Below are positions 12,785-22,799 of a stretch of 64,000 nucleotides of DNA, in pieces (the first letter of the stretch is position 1; each line of letters opens with the position of its first letter). The notes below the pieces were generated by a model. It did not search any database and was not told the DNA's origin. It worked only from the letters and a program-made list of their open reading frames with translations. Source of the stretch: Emiliania huxleyi CCMP1516 (lineage: Eukaryota > Haptophyta > Isochrysidales > Noelaerhabdaceae); NCBI RefSeq assembly GCF_000372725.1, contig NW_005200689.1, positions 3,077 through 67,076 of the forward strand, written 5' to 3'. Position numbers and translations under genes: made by a program.

Positions 12785-14704
12785 TCAAGACGACATCGGC
12801 AAGCAAATCGAGTTGAACCGATAGTGCGGCGCCGACTTTTGCAGACAAGCGCCGTAGTCGCGGACCATCCGCACCTCCACGGGGAGCGCCTCGAGGGTGA
12901 TGTTGAGCACGTGCGCCTGCTCGCAGAGGCGGTGACGTGAGAAGACGCGCTTGGCGCTCGCTCGAGGCTGTAAGAGGGCAGCCGCGCCGCAACGTGCATC
13001 GTACATTCCTCAATCCAAGCGCGCGAGCCGCAAAGCCGGGTACGGAGGTGCCAGATGCGGCGCAGTCGTTCGGCGAAGTCAACGCTAAGGCCCGATGCAG
13101 TGTCGCTGCGGTCGAGGCATAGGGGTATGTCGCTGGTGTAGCTTTTGAGGCAGCAGCGCGCCTGGGAGGGTGGAGGGAAAGAGGGATGCAGAAGTGTCTC
13201 GCCCTAACGAAGCCTGAATGCGTCGCCGAAACGGGCGTGGCTACCGCTCCCCTAACTGCGACCAGTTGGGGCTCGATCGCTCACCTCTCCGGCAGGTACG
13301 AGATAGCGCAGTGCCGGCGAGTCGGGCACATAAGTCCACGCGTTGCACCCTCGTCCGGGAGGGGCGGAGGCAGCGTGGCGCCCGCAGGCAGCCTCGCAGG
13401 TGGCGGGCCCCGCCGCCGGATCGACTGGCGCCAGGACATCGCAGGTGAGGTCGTGTCCGGGGAGGTCGCAGTGCTGCACGCGCCGACCGTGGTGTAGAGC
13501 TCGGAGGCGGGCCTAGCCGCGGCGTTCATTGGCGATTAGGTCATCTGCTGTGGCCGTCTGCAACTCTCTCGGGGAGTTGGCACCTGGGCCGACATCGGCA
13601 GGAGGTGGCCCTCGGGGAAGAAGCCGAGCCACCATCTGGAAGAGTTGGCCATCAGGATGCCGTCGGCGGCGCTGCGGCCGAGGACGAGAAAGAGGTCGGA
13701 CACGGAGATGCCGCTCTCGCGCTGCTCAGCGTACCAGTCATTGCGCTGCTCCTGCTGCTCCGCCGGCGACTTGTCGTGGTCGTATGCGATCGGGCCGAGT
13801 TCGCCGCCGTAAGGGTGCGCCCACATGCCGTTGGGACCGGGTAGCGTGGTGGCTGGCGGCATGTCCTCGAGGACGGCGATATCTGGGCGCGTCTTGATGA
13901 CGTGCGAGTATGCGACTCCGTCTGCCGCCTCCGCCTCTCGGATCAGGCGCAGGCACTCTGGCCAGCGCGAGTACTGCTCACTCGCCCCGGAGACGATGAC
14001 CTGGAGGACCAGCGACGCGAGCTTAGGGCCTCGCGAGGATCAGGCCATGACTAGGGGTCGTGGGAAGGGACCGAAGAGTTTGACTGAGGATCGCAAACGG
14101 CAAGCGGGCGGGAGGGAGGAAACCTGGCGCGGCTGCAGCGTACGCAGCGCTCGTCGCACCTCAGGCGAGGACGCGTTCTCTGCGAGCACCACGAAGACGT
14201 CCGACGGCGCATTGAGTGGCTTGATTGCCTGCGACGGCGCAGCGCACGGGGGCGCTTTGGTGGCTGTCTTGCAAGGACAGGGGCGGCGGTCGGAGGGCAT
14301 CAGCCAATTCACTAGACTTGGGGGCCGTGGATCTCCGGGTTTGGCTGTGCCGCGGCGGCGTCCTAAGAGCTCACGTGCTTGAGGTAGTTTTGGTAGACAA
14401 CCGGATGCCAGAGGGTCCTCGCCGACCCAGAGAGGCTGCGAAGGAGGAGGTGAGCGGTCATCAGGGGCAAGGCCGAGGCCAGGCATGCGTGTGCATTGGG
14501 TCCACGGTATGCGTGTGTGTGAGCCGCGTCGGGAGGCGGCTGGTCACCAGTGAGCGATGCGGTTAGTGGTGGTAGGCCGTCCTCCTCCTGTGCTTCTCAT
14601 GCCCACCAGCCGGTCTGGCAGAGCAGAGAGACGCTTTCGTGCGTCGATGCCTGCGAGCTGGCTCAACGCGGCGAGGAGCACTCCGCCCATGACGGCCGAC
14701 CCCA
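12785..14704 (-). CDS. Glycosyltransferase-like protein with PAN/Apple-like domain (multi-exon)
   Basis: The probable N-terminus is a signal peptide (MGSAVMGGVLLAALSQLAGIDA). A following exon contains PSDVFVVLAENASSPEVRRAL, and the next, after a GT-AG intron, SRWPECLRLIREAEAADGVA, YSHVIKTRPDIAVL and VSDLFLVLGRSAADGILMAN. This order (sugar-binding-like strand, W-x2-C helix, VIKTRPD, DLF) resembles plant and algal glycosyltransferase-like proteins of the DUF7796 type. After another GT-AG intron comes a Cys-rich segment (CEAACGRH, GCNAWTYV) typical of PAN/Apple domains. A last exon ending at 12785 contains HVLNITLEALPVEVRMVRDY. The exact exon borders in the last third are not settled, so the fusion is probable, not proven. 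A Golgi or secreted location is inferred. Confidence 0.55.
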
Positions 14705-14964
14705 TTGTGGCGGATTCGTCGGCCGATCGGCTGCGTGGCGTCCGCGACTGCCACCGGCACTTGCGAGGGAAGTGCCCGCCGCAGCCCGTCCTGTTTGCGA
14801 CTTTGTCCTCACACAAGAATACAGGGCACGCACAGCACACACGGGCAGTCGAGAACGGACGGAGCGACCGACGACGCTGCGACAGTCATTCTCGCTCGCT
14901 AAAAAAGAGAAGGCAAGGTGCCGTGCCACCGAGTTCAATTCATTAAACAAAGAACAATTTCTCT

Positions 14965-15262
14965 AGGTTCTCGAGCGAGGTGGATATCCTTTGTCCTTTG
15001 GCCCGCCGCGTTGGGTAGCGAGGATTGGTGTGACGCGATCACGCAGGCGTGTTTTCTGACGGCCGACCGTCAGTGCACGGAGTTGCTTGCCCCCCTTTCT
15101 CCGACTGCCCCGGCTAGTTCACAGAAGTGACCCCATGCGTCAAACCCGAGACCTAGCGCCGGTGGGTTGGAGGGGGCTCGCTGCAAGGAAGGGCGGTGTG
15201 AGAGGCCGATCCTCGTAGTCCGCCCCGTTCCTCCCCATCGGGCCGCATGAGCGGCCTGAAGA
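14965..15262 (+). repeat. Dispersed repeat B, copy 1
   Basis: It begins near GATATCCTTTGTC and contains a block of about 130 bp with GACCCCATGCGTCAAACCCG, GGTTGGAGGGGGCTCGCTGC and CATCGGGCCGCATGAGCGGC. The second copy lies at about 36.9-37.1 kb in the same orientation, with about 90 percent identity judged by eye. Identity falls away between the two blocks. Confidence 0.85.
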
Positions 15263-15544
15263 ACAATTTTCTTCACCGAGTCCACATCTCGAGTCCCCCA
15301 TAGCGCATAGGTAGTGATCTTCGGGTGTCGGTGGCTTGCCCATACCTCGAGAACCCTTGCGCAGAGCCCCGGAGGAAGGGGCAACCACTAGGTGGTGTGA
15401 TTTCGAGGAAAACTCGGCGTCGCGAGCTCGCGGCGCCCCGTTTTCGGGCTCCGGGGGCGCGGGGTGGGCACCGTAGGCGGCGGGCTGACGGGCGGGCCGG
15501 GCGGCGAACTGGGCCGGCCGTGGGGCGCGAAACCCATGCAAAAC

Positions 15545-15791
15545 GCGTATTTGGTGCGAGCAAAAGTGCGCCGTTTTCTCCGCCGGCGCCGGCGGCGCAC
15601 TCTGCGCCGGCGGCGCAGACGTGCGCCGCCGGCGCAGATTTGGGGCCCCACACGCTCAACCCAGACGCTCATGAGTCTCTCGCTGGCCGATCTGCAGCGC
15701 CTCTGCGCGGCAAAAAGCCATCCGACCAACCCAACCACGCGGGCACCCCTCCTGGAGCCCTCCGCCGCTGCCGCCGCCGCCGCCGCCGCCG

Positions 15792-15824
<33 letters not shown>

Positions 15825-16260
15825 ACGCCGCCGACGCCGCAGCAGCCGCCGCCGCCTCCCGCCCAAGGGGCGGACGGAGAGGCCCGCGGTGCCTCCACCG
15901 CGGCACCGCTGTCTAAGTGAGGGGTGTACCACGACGCTAGTGTGTACGTCCCTGTGTTTCCGTGAGAGACGAGAGCGAGCTCTCGCCGTCCATCGTCCAT
16001 GACCCGCATAAGGCATATATCGCATGTGCATGATCGCTCCATGGTGATCCACCAGCCAGTACGTATATTTCTCGTGCTTTTTACGGTTTGGGGGTGTCAC
16101 ACTTTCACACGGTAGCGGTGTGCTAGGTCCGTGTGTGGTGTGCCAGCCCCTATGTGGTGCGGCGCAGAGTGCGCCGTTAAAAAGTGCGCCGCCGGCGCAG
16201 AGTGCGCCGGCGCCGGCGCAAAAGTGCGCCGGTGCCGGCCGGCCGGCGCAGAAGCCGGGA
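15545..16260. repeat. Palindromic GCGCCGGCG-rich repeats flanking a GCC array
   Basis: Clusters of GTGCGCC/GGCGCAC words at 15560-15645 and 16160-16255 are roughly inverted copies of each other. Between them lies a GCC trinucleotide array (about 15759-15860, polyalanine or polyarginine in any frame). It could be a degenerate inverted-repeat element. No protein is supported. Confidence 0.4.
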
Positions 16261-16328
16261 AGGTTTCTCCGCCGTTCCGGCGCCCACACTCGGTTGCCCC
16301 TTCCTACCTTGCGGCTTGCCCATACCCA

Positions 16329-16892
16329 ATGGAGTCTGAGCCCGGCCTTGGCGCCGAGCCGGAACCTGAGGTGGGCGCGGAAGGGATGCTTGCTAGCGCT
16401 GCGGAGTTTGCCGGAGCATACCCGATCTCCCTCGCGTGCGCCCTTCTCTTCGCCGCGTGGCAACTCGCGCAGCTGCTCCAGCACTCCCGCTCCGGCTCGA
16501 CGCTCGGCGGCGCTGCTGCGAAGGAGGACGCGCTGCTGCGGGCGAGGCAGGTGCAGCAGGAGCGGATGGCGCGCGCCGCGGAGGAGCGTGCTGCGTCGGC
16601 GCCGTCTCCCGCTTGCTGCGACGGCGGCGGTTGCAGCGACAGCAGCCTCCCGGACCGGCTGACGAGCGCCCTCGCCAAGGCTCCGGCGTCAGGCAAGGCG
16701 CCGGCGTCGAGTGAGGCTCCGGCGTCGGGCAAGGCGCCCGCAAAACTGCCCGCCGACAAGCAGAGCGTGACTGCGCGCCTCGCAAAGATTGAGCGCGGTA
16801 AGGGCCCATCGGAGCACAACCCGCTGCAGGGCCATGCCTCCAGCTCCTCCTCGGCCGGCATCTGTCGCCGCAAGAAGGGCGGGTGACAGTAA
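16329..16892 (+). CDS. SELENOS: Selenoprotein S (VIMP)-like protein with probable C-terminal Sec (UGA at 16884)
   Basis: Small single-pass ER membrane protein of the selenoprotein S/VIMP family, which recruits p97 in ER-associated degradation. A luminal acidic N-terminus is followed by one membrane helix (YPISLACALLFAAWQLAQLL, about residues 31-50), a charged helix (LLRARQVQQERMARAAEERA), an Ala/Lys-rich linker and the tail HNPLQG...CRRKKGG. Human SELENOS ends YNPLSG...GG-Sec-Gly. Here GG is followed by TGA, then CAG and TAA, so reading TGA as Sec gives GG-Sec-Gln, 187 residues against 189 in human with Sec near the last position in both. A Cys lies seven residues before Sec, compatible with the family's redox pair. 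If TGA is a plain stop the protein simply ends at Gly-Gly. The start Met gives the expected short N-terminus. Confidence 0.7.
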
Positions 16893-16999
16893 GCGCCGCG
16901 CCGTTCCGCCTCTCGCCTGCGAGCAAGGAGACACTTCCCGCCAGGCAGAGGCGGCACCGCGCGCCCGACCGACTCCTCTACCCTAGACTCCGCCGAACG

Positions 17000-17080
17000 C
17001 ACCGGTCTGACATGACGCGGCCGCCCCCCAACCCAGCGCTGCCTGGGCGGGGCGGTGCCGCCGAGGATCGCCCCAGATGC
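17000..17080 (+). promoter_or_regulatory. Candidate SECIS element in the SELENOS 3' UTR
   Basis: About 120 nt after the UGA codon. An ATGA at 17012 is followed by a GC helix (CGGC-CGCCCC pairing with GGGGCG-bulge-GCCG), an unpaired AA at 17030, a mini-stem CCCAG/CTGGG with a six-base loop, and a 3' CGAGGAT region that can supply the GA of the non-Watson-Crick core. The layout resembles a type II eukaryotic SECIS. The core pairing is imperfect by eye, so this is a candidate only. Confidence 0.5.
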
Positions 17081-17572
17081 AATCGCTGATATCGCTCCTT
17101 CACCGACCTCGTGTTGATGTTCGTGAGATGCGAGCTGCCACAGCTCGCCTTCACCCCGCTGTCTATTCCGTGATCGTTTTGTGTCTCTTTTCCCCCTGTG
17201 GCTCTCTGCAAAACTTTCTCAGACACTCCCTGCCGACGGAGTTTTGATACCTGGAGTCTCTCCATTCGACGGACCGCGTGCATGGCGCAGCCCCCACGAA
17301 GGCTGGGCGGAGGGGCGGGGGGCTGAGCAGGCGGTGCACGCTCGACGGCGCCGCGGCGCTCCGGCGCTCCCGCCGGCGGGGGTGCGGGGCGCGGCCGGAG
17401 CGCCGGGGTGCGCACGCGCAAGCCAGCGCGCCGGCTCGCACTGGCTGCTCTCGACACGATTCAAGCTCAGTGTCACGATTCAAACGAGGCCGTGTCGACA
17501 CGATTCAGCTCAGGTCTCTTGCCTGCACCGTCATTCGCCTCGCCCGAACCGTCACTTGTCTCGCACGTTGCC

Positions 17573-19597
17573 TCACGCAGAGTCGACCTTGACGATGCCC
17601 CGTGGCTTGTACGTCGCCATCTCCGCCTTCACATCTGGGTCCGAGACGACGTGGAGCATGAAGACGCCGCTCGCCGCGAAGGCTGCGTCGAGCGCTGCGT
17701 CGATCTGCGAATCGTCGGTGAGCTGAATGCCGTCGGCACCGTAGGCACGCGCGAGGGCAAGATAGTCGGGACCGGCAAGGGCGCAGCCCTGGGCGTTGTT
17801 GAAGCCGAACTCAACCCGGCCGAGGACCTTGTTGTCGATGACGATGATCACCAGGCGCGAGTTCATCTGGATGGCCGTTCCGAGCTCATTGAGCGTCATC
17901 TGGAAGCCACCGTCGCCGGCGATGACGATGCCCGTTGCGCTGGGGCCGCGTTGCGCCGAGGCGACGATGCCGGCACAGAGTGCGTAGCCCATCGTGCCGA
18001 GACGCTCCGAGGAGAGCACGACTGAGCCGCGACGCAGCCGCAAGGAGAGCGACGTCCACAGCGTGATGTCGCCCGTGTCGACGCACACGACATCGTTGGC
18101 GCCCAGCCGCGGGCCGAGCCGAGCGAGCAGTTGCGCCTGGTGGCAGTAGCTCGAACGCGCGACGGTCTTGAGCATCGCGGTGGGCGCTCTGAGCGTCGGC
18201 GCCGGTTGGCGCGGCGCAGCCACGTCTGTAGAGAGACCAGCCTTGCGTGCAACTCGTGCGCGGAGAGCCTTGATCACGCGATTGGCGTTCGTCTCGAGAG
18301 CCATCGCCTCGGCACGCTCGATTGACGCCCACCACACATATCGCCCACCACACACAACAGTGGCTGCGTGCATGGCAGAACTTGAGAGCTCCGCAAGGCT
18401 CTTGGGCAGGAACTAACGAGGCGCTTGCACACGGTGGCCACGTCTGCGGTCACTGAGAGCTCCGCCTCGAAATGCATGGCCAGGCCAAAGGAGTCGGTGG
18501 TCACCTCGACGAGCTTGCGCACCTGCAGGCCATGCAAATTGCACAGGAGCACCGAGAGCTCGCTGACGGCGAAGGCTACGACGAGCGTCGTCTTCTCAAG
18601 CACGGCGGCCGTGCCCCTCATACCCGGCTTGCCGTGCACGCCGATGACACCCATAGCGTGGTAATCGTCCTCGTCGACGGCGCTCAGACTGCGTGTGACG
18701 ATGGGCGCGTTGAGCCGGTGTGCGAGCGCGAGGATTTCAGGACCGGCATCGCGCGCCTCGCAGCCGATTGCGAAGCAGATGCGCTCGCCCTCTGCGGTGA
18801 GCAGCGCCGCCAGCCGTTGGAGCGACGCGTCCGAGGGCGGTCCAGCCTTGACGCGCTGCAGGAGGGTCTCAGGGCTGCATGAGAGGACGCGCGCCGGCGG
18901 CGACGCCACGGTAGCGACCTGGATGTCGACGGGGATGGCGATGTGCACGGCGGCGCGCTTCGTGAAGGCGATGGCGATGGCATCACGGATTACCGAGAGA
19001 AGTTGCGTTGGGTCGGCGATCGTGATCGAATAGGCGAGGCCTCCCGCCGCGAGTAGCCGTGCCTGGTCAATGTCCTGGAACTCGGAGTGGCCCTGATCAC
19101 TGCGGGGCTTGCAGCCGGTGAGGGCGATGACAGGCACTCGGTCCAGCTGCGCATCGAGGAGGCCCGTGACCAGATTGGAGACTGCGGGGCCCGACGTAGA
19201 GAGACAGCAGCCGAGCGCCTTGCCGTTGCTCAGCTTTCCCGCCGCGGCGGCCATGAGCGATGCGTTGGCCTCGTTGCGGGTGCACACCCAGGTGAGGCTC
19301 TTGTGGCTGCAGACGGCATTGACTAGTGGCACTACGGCGCCACCGTGACCGCCATAGACGTGGCTCACGCCAGCCTCGGCGAGAGCATTGCAGACGATCT
19401 CCGAGCAGGTAATAGGAGTTTGTGCAGTGGGAGCACCGGGAGCAGCATCCTTCTCTGGGCGGCATTCAGGTAGGGACGCGGTTGGGACGGCGTTTTCAGA
19501 CACCTCGGGGCGGCGGCGATGCCTCCGATTTGGGCGGCGGGGGCGTGGGGGTGGGCTCCACTGAGACCTCCGTCGCCTTGCTCTCGACGCAGCCCAT
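17573..19597 (-). CDS. ThDP-dependent pyruvate oxidase/acetolactate synthase-like enzyme with N-acylation motif
   Basis: Member of the thiamine-diphosphate PoxB/acetolactate-synthase superfamily, which decarboxylates 2-oxo acids. Three exons (19597-19504, 19454-18418, 18316-17573) with two GT-AG introns join in frame to 624 residues, normal for the family. The N-terminal ThDP domain has the activating Glu in TRNEANASLMAAAAG and STSGPAVSNLVTGLLDA. The central domain runs from about residue 240. The C-terminal domain has VCVDTGDITLW, the metal/ThDP motif GDGGFQMTLNELGTA and GRVEFGFNN. The start is Met-Gly-Cys-Val-Glu-Ser-Lys, a consensus for N-myristoylation plus palmitoylation, followed by a Pro-rich linker. 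Membrane attachment is therefore inferred. Oxalyl-CoA decarboxylase and acetolactate synthase are alternative assignments; residues fixing the substrate were not resolved. Confidence 0.85.
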
Positions 19598-20022
19598 GGC
19601 TGTGCTGGCCTGGTGCGCTCGCGGCCGAAGCGCACGTGAGCGCGGCCCGCGGCGGGCGGCTCGGCGCGGGGAAGGGGGCCGGGGAAGGGGGCCGGCGACG
19701 TGGCAGCAGCGCGGACGTGAGGCGGAGGTCCAAGTAGTTTCCGGGACTGTTGACCTTTTGCGCATAGTGCGCATATCGCGAAACGCTCAAAGAAAGCAAG
19801 AACGCAAATACCGTCCGGCTCGCGCCAGCCCGGCCCCGCTCCCACGCCGCACGCCACCTGCACGCCTCGCCGGCCTGGCCGCTCGCCTCCACGCCCGCCT
19901 CGCCGCCCGCCGCCCAAGCCCCGCGCTCGAACGCCGCCGCCTTCCTTCTCCATCAGCGCACGCCGCCTTGCAGCCTCGCTCCCAGACTTTGCGCGTGCCA
20001 CGACAGCCTGCCAATTGCTCAG

Positions 20023-20325
20023 CTTGAGCTCAACAAGGTTTTCCGGAAAACAAAAAGGAAAACAGAGGGTCCCCAGCACTTTGCGTTTCCGGAAATTTCC
20101 ACTTAGGGAAAACAGAGGGTGTTTGGTGCTCCATTCTGGAAACTCGCGAGTTTCCCTGAGTCTGAGAGCTGGTCTGGGCCGCAGTCTGGGGCAAAATCTG
20201 AGGCAAAATTGAGGAAATCGACAAAATACGGAGTTTCCCCGGAAAATAGAGAGGAAAAGAGAGGGTGTTGTAGAGAAAAAAGGAAAGGAAAACAGACGGG
20301 GTGCGAGAGGCAAACCTTGTTGAGC
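20023..20325. mobile_element. MITE-like element with 14 bp terminal inverted repeats
   Basis: AT-richer than its surroundings. GCTCAACAAGGTTT at 20028 is matched by its exact reverse complement ending at 20325. The flanks CCAATTGCTCAG and CCAATGCTCAG form a near-perfect direct repeat, a likely target-site duplication. It has no coding capacity. A fragment of the same element, in reverse orientation (TTCCGG...GGTCCCCAGC), seems to lie near 5975-6030. Confidence 0.65.
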
Positions 20326-20344
20326 CCAATGCTCAGCCCGCGCC

Positions 20345-21160
20345 AACTGGCCCGCGTGCTTCGCCGCACCAGCGCCCCGCCAGCCCGAGCCCGCGACGCA
20401 CGCCCCGCGCCACGCCAGCGCCCCTGTCACTGATATAGGGAGGGCTGTCGCGTCGCCCCGCACAAGACGTCCTGCGAGGCTTGAGCGTCAGCCCCTCAGG
20501 TACTGAAATCTCATTCATGCACCTCTACTGAAGTAGTCTCTTAGAACACTTTCGTAAACTCATTGACGTATTCTGCGAGGTTGCTAAAATTCTTCTTTTG
20601 GCCGTGAGCCGGTGTGTGTGCCAGTCCGCGCCAGTCCGCGCCCTTGTCGTGCCAGTGTGCTGAGACATGTCCGCCTCCTGAATTCTTTTGGCGGTATCTC
20701 CCGTGGTGCGTAATGGTGTATTGAGTTTTTTGTGAATGAATGGACAATGGTGCGCGCGCAGTTTGTTGACGAAATCACATACTTTATGTTTGCCCGCCCG
20801 GCGCAAATTGAATAATTCAATTTGCCCCATATGGTATGGTATGGGATTGGGTTTGGGAGAGGATATAAAAACTAGAATACGGGCACGGAAACCCCTTCAG
20901 CTATCATACCCCCTCTTCCGGCAAAGAGAGGCCCCATTGTTCACCCATATAGCGAGCGGATCGTGCAGAATGCCGTTCTAAACCTTAGACGGGCGTGCCC
21001 GGGAAGAGCTAGGGCACTACATAGATGAGGAATGTCAGAACTACGACGCACCTTTTCCTTTACCACACATATAGACATCAAACACAATATGAGGCTGTCA
21101 GTCAGGCCACCGACTGGACTTTGGCACCGCTAATACGGCGTCTGACATACTTTGTTGAGA
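20345..21160. other. AT-richer intergenic stretch with a copy of repeat D
   Basis: It contains (about 20600-20705) the words GTGTGTGCCAGTCCGCGCC, CTTGTCGTGCCAGTGTGCTG and GAATTCTTTTGGCG that also occur upstream of CTR9 near 24.2 kb, and a GATATAAAAAC sequence at about 20860. No reading frame resembles a known protein. Confidence 0.5.
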
Positions 21161-21162
21161 GC

Positions 21163-22671
21163 TCACACATGACTTCTCACGTCAGTGGAGTAGGCGCGCA
21201 GGATTGTACGGCGATTGTCATCTGTGAACCCTGACACGTTGAGCAGGATCCCCTTTCCTCTCTCTTGACCAGGGCGGTGGAAACCGGCGTCACCGCTTCG
21301 CCGCAAGTGCGTCTGCGCAAGTTGCGCCTCATTGACATTGAGGGAGTGCGACTGCAGAATTGCCCGCAGGTCCTCCGATAGGTTTTCGACCCGCCCAACG
21401 AATTTCAGCTGGTTCAACACCCTAACGTCATCGAGCATAAAGTTGATCTGAGGCTCAAAATGCGGGTCTACCCTTCTTGGCAATCTCATAGAAGGCTGCA
21501 CAACGCAATGCTCCAAGACTGACAGAGCGAGGCGACCATCTTCGCCATCAGTCTTCCCTGCGAGCTTCGGCCTGCACTTGCGCCAGGCCGAGGAGAACCC
21601 TCTGCGGCTCACCTCGTAAACGGCTGAAGCAAAGCGCTCTACCGGGTCACGGACAAAGGTGAAGAAGGCGTAGTTGTCATGGCGCGCGCGATTGGCTGCC
21701 GCATGCTTCCAGCTTCCACATGGAGGAAAATCACACGCACCTGCCCAGCTGCGGATGTAGATCGCACCGGGACACGCATCGCGAAAAAGCGACATGATTG
21801 TGGTTCCTCCGCTTTTGAAGATGTGAATGTAGCCTAATTTTCTCAAAGGGCAGAGCATGACTGCGCCTCCCTTGCTCCAAAATGATGCGGGTGGGGGATG
21901 ACGAATCCTTCCAGCGCAGCCCGAGTCGTCGCACTGTGAGCTGTTTGTACCCAAAGAGGCCCGCCAGGACGCAGCACGGGCACGAGTCGATGCCGTCTCG
22001 CGCTCTGAATGAGTGCCGGATGCTTGCCGGTGTAGCCTCTGGTCATCGCCATTGACGATTGAGAGGTCCGGCGGGAGGGCCTTGCCAGGCGGATGGGGAG
22101 GCGCCGAGGGAGGTAAGGGCGCCAAGGGAGGTGAGAACGAGGGCGGCGAAGGTGGCGGGTAGTTGCACTCTGGTAGGAAGGCCGAGGTGCAGACAGCGGG
22201 AAGGGCGGGCAGGGGGCAGGCAAAGTGGTTGGTGCCGCCCAGCCCGCAGGACGTCAGCGGCAGGTTGTTGAGCTGCGACGGCACGGTGCCGGAGATGTCG
22301 TTGTCGAACAGGCCAAGATACTCCAGCTGCGAGAGCTTGCTCGTCTGCGGAGGGATGGTGCCCGAGATGGAGTTGCTGTACAGGTAAAGATACTTCAGCT
22401 GCGAGATGTCGCCCAGCTGCGGAGGGATCGTCCCCGACAGCCCTCGGTTGTACAGATACACCTCGGTGCCCGTGAAGGTGCCGTCGCACAGCGAAGTGCC
22501 GTACACGAAGGTGGGGCAGCCGGAGGAGCATGGCACGCTGTTGTCGCAGACCGTGCCCGCGGCCTCGCAGCGACCCGCCAGCAGGAGGAGCGCGAGCGGG
22601 ACGAGGCGTGGCGCCGAGGAAGAGCAAACCGCCGCCAACAGCGCAAGAGCGAGCGAGTTTGCCAGCGCCAT
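21163..22671 (-). CDS. LRR-sulfotransferase fusion (secretory pathway)
   Basis: Intronless. From the chosen Met the protein begins with a strongly hydrophobic signal/anchor (residues about 5-35); an upstream in-frame Met at 22791 would add 40 residues. Next come four plant-type leucine-rich repeats (LSGTIPPQLGDISQLKYLYLY, ISGTIPPQTSKLSQLEYLGL) with Cys caps, then a Pro-rich linker, then a sulfotransferase domain of the Golgi carbohydrate (HNK-1/chondroitin) type: IHIFKSGGTTIMSLF is the 5'-phosphosulfate-binding loop and FVRDPVERFASAVYE the 3'-phosphate-binding helix. It should transfer sulfate from PAPS to a glycan or protein in the Golgi lumen. The LRR part may select the substrate. The combination of these domains is unusual. 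Confidence 0.85.
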   Translation of the reverse strand: MALANSLALALLAAVCSSSAPRLVPLALLLLAGRCEAAGTVCDNSVPCSSGCPTFVYGTSLCDGTFTGTEVYLYNRGLSGTIPPQLGDISQLKYLYLYSNSISGTIPPQTSKLSQLEYLGLFDNDISGTVPSQLNNLPLTSCGLGGTNHFACPLPALPAVCTSAFLPECNYPPPSPPSFSPPLAPLPPSAPPHPPGKALPPDLSIVNGDDQRLHRQASGTHSERETASTRARAASWRASLGTNSSQCDDSGCAGRIRHPPPASFWSKGGAVMLCPLRKLGYIHIFKSGGTTIMSLFRDACPGAIYIRSWAGACDFPPCGSWKHAAANRARHDNYAFFTFVRDPVERFASAVYEVSRRGFSSAWRKCRPKLAGKTDGEDGRLALSVLEHCVVQPSMRLPRRVDPHFEPQINFMLDDVRVLNQLKFVGRVENLSEDLRAILQSHSLNVNEAQLAQTHLRRSGDAGFHRPGQERGKGILLNVSGFTDDNRRTILRAYSTDVRSHV

Positions 22672-22799
22672 GGCGGGCAACCGTGCAAGCCGAGCTCGCG
22701 TCGCCGCGCCGCCGCCGGAGAACGCGTGTTTTGCACCGACGCGAGAGGATGCAGGTGCGCTCGAGGCCGAGGACTCACCAGAGGCCTGCATGTTGGCGC

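Noticed and set aside
15656-16042. Poly-Ala, poly-Gly and poly-Arg ORFs over the GCC array
   Set aside because: Open in all frames simply because of the trinucleotide repeat; no domain on either side.
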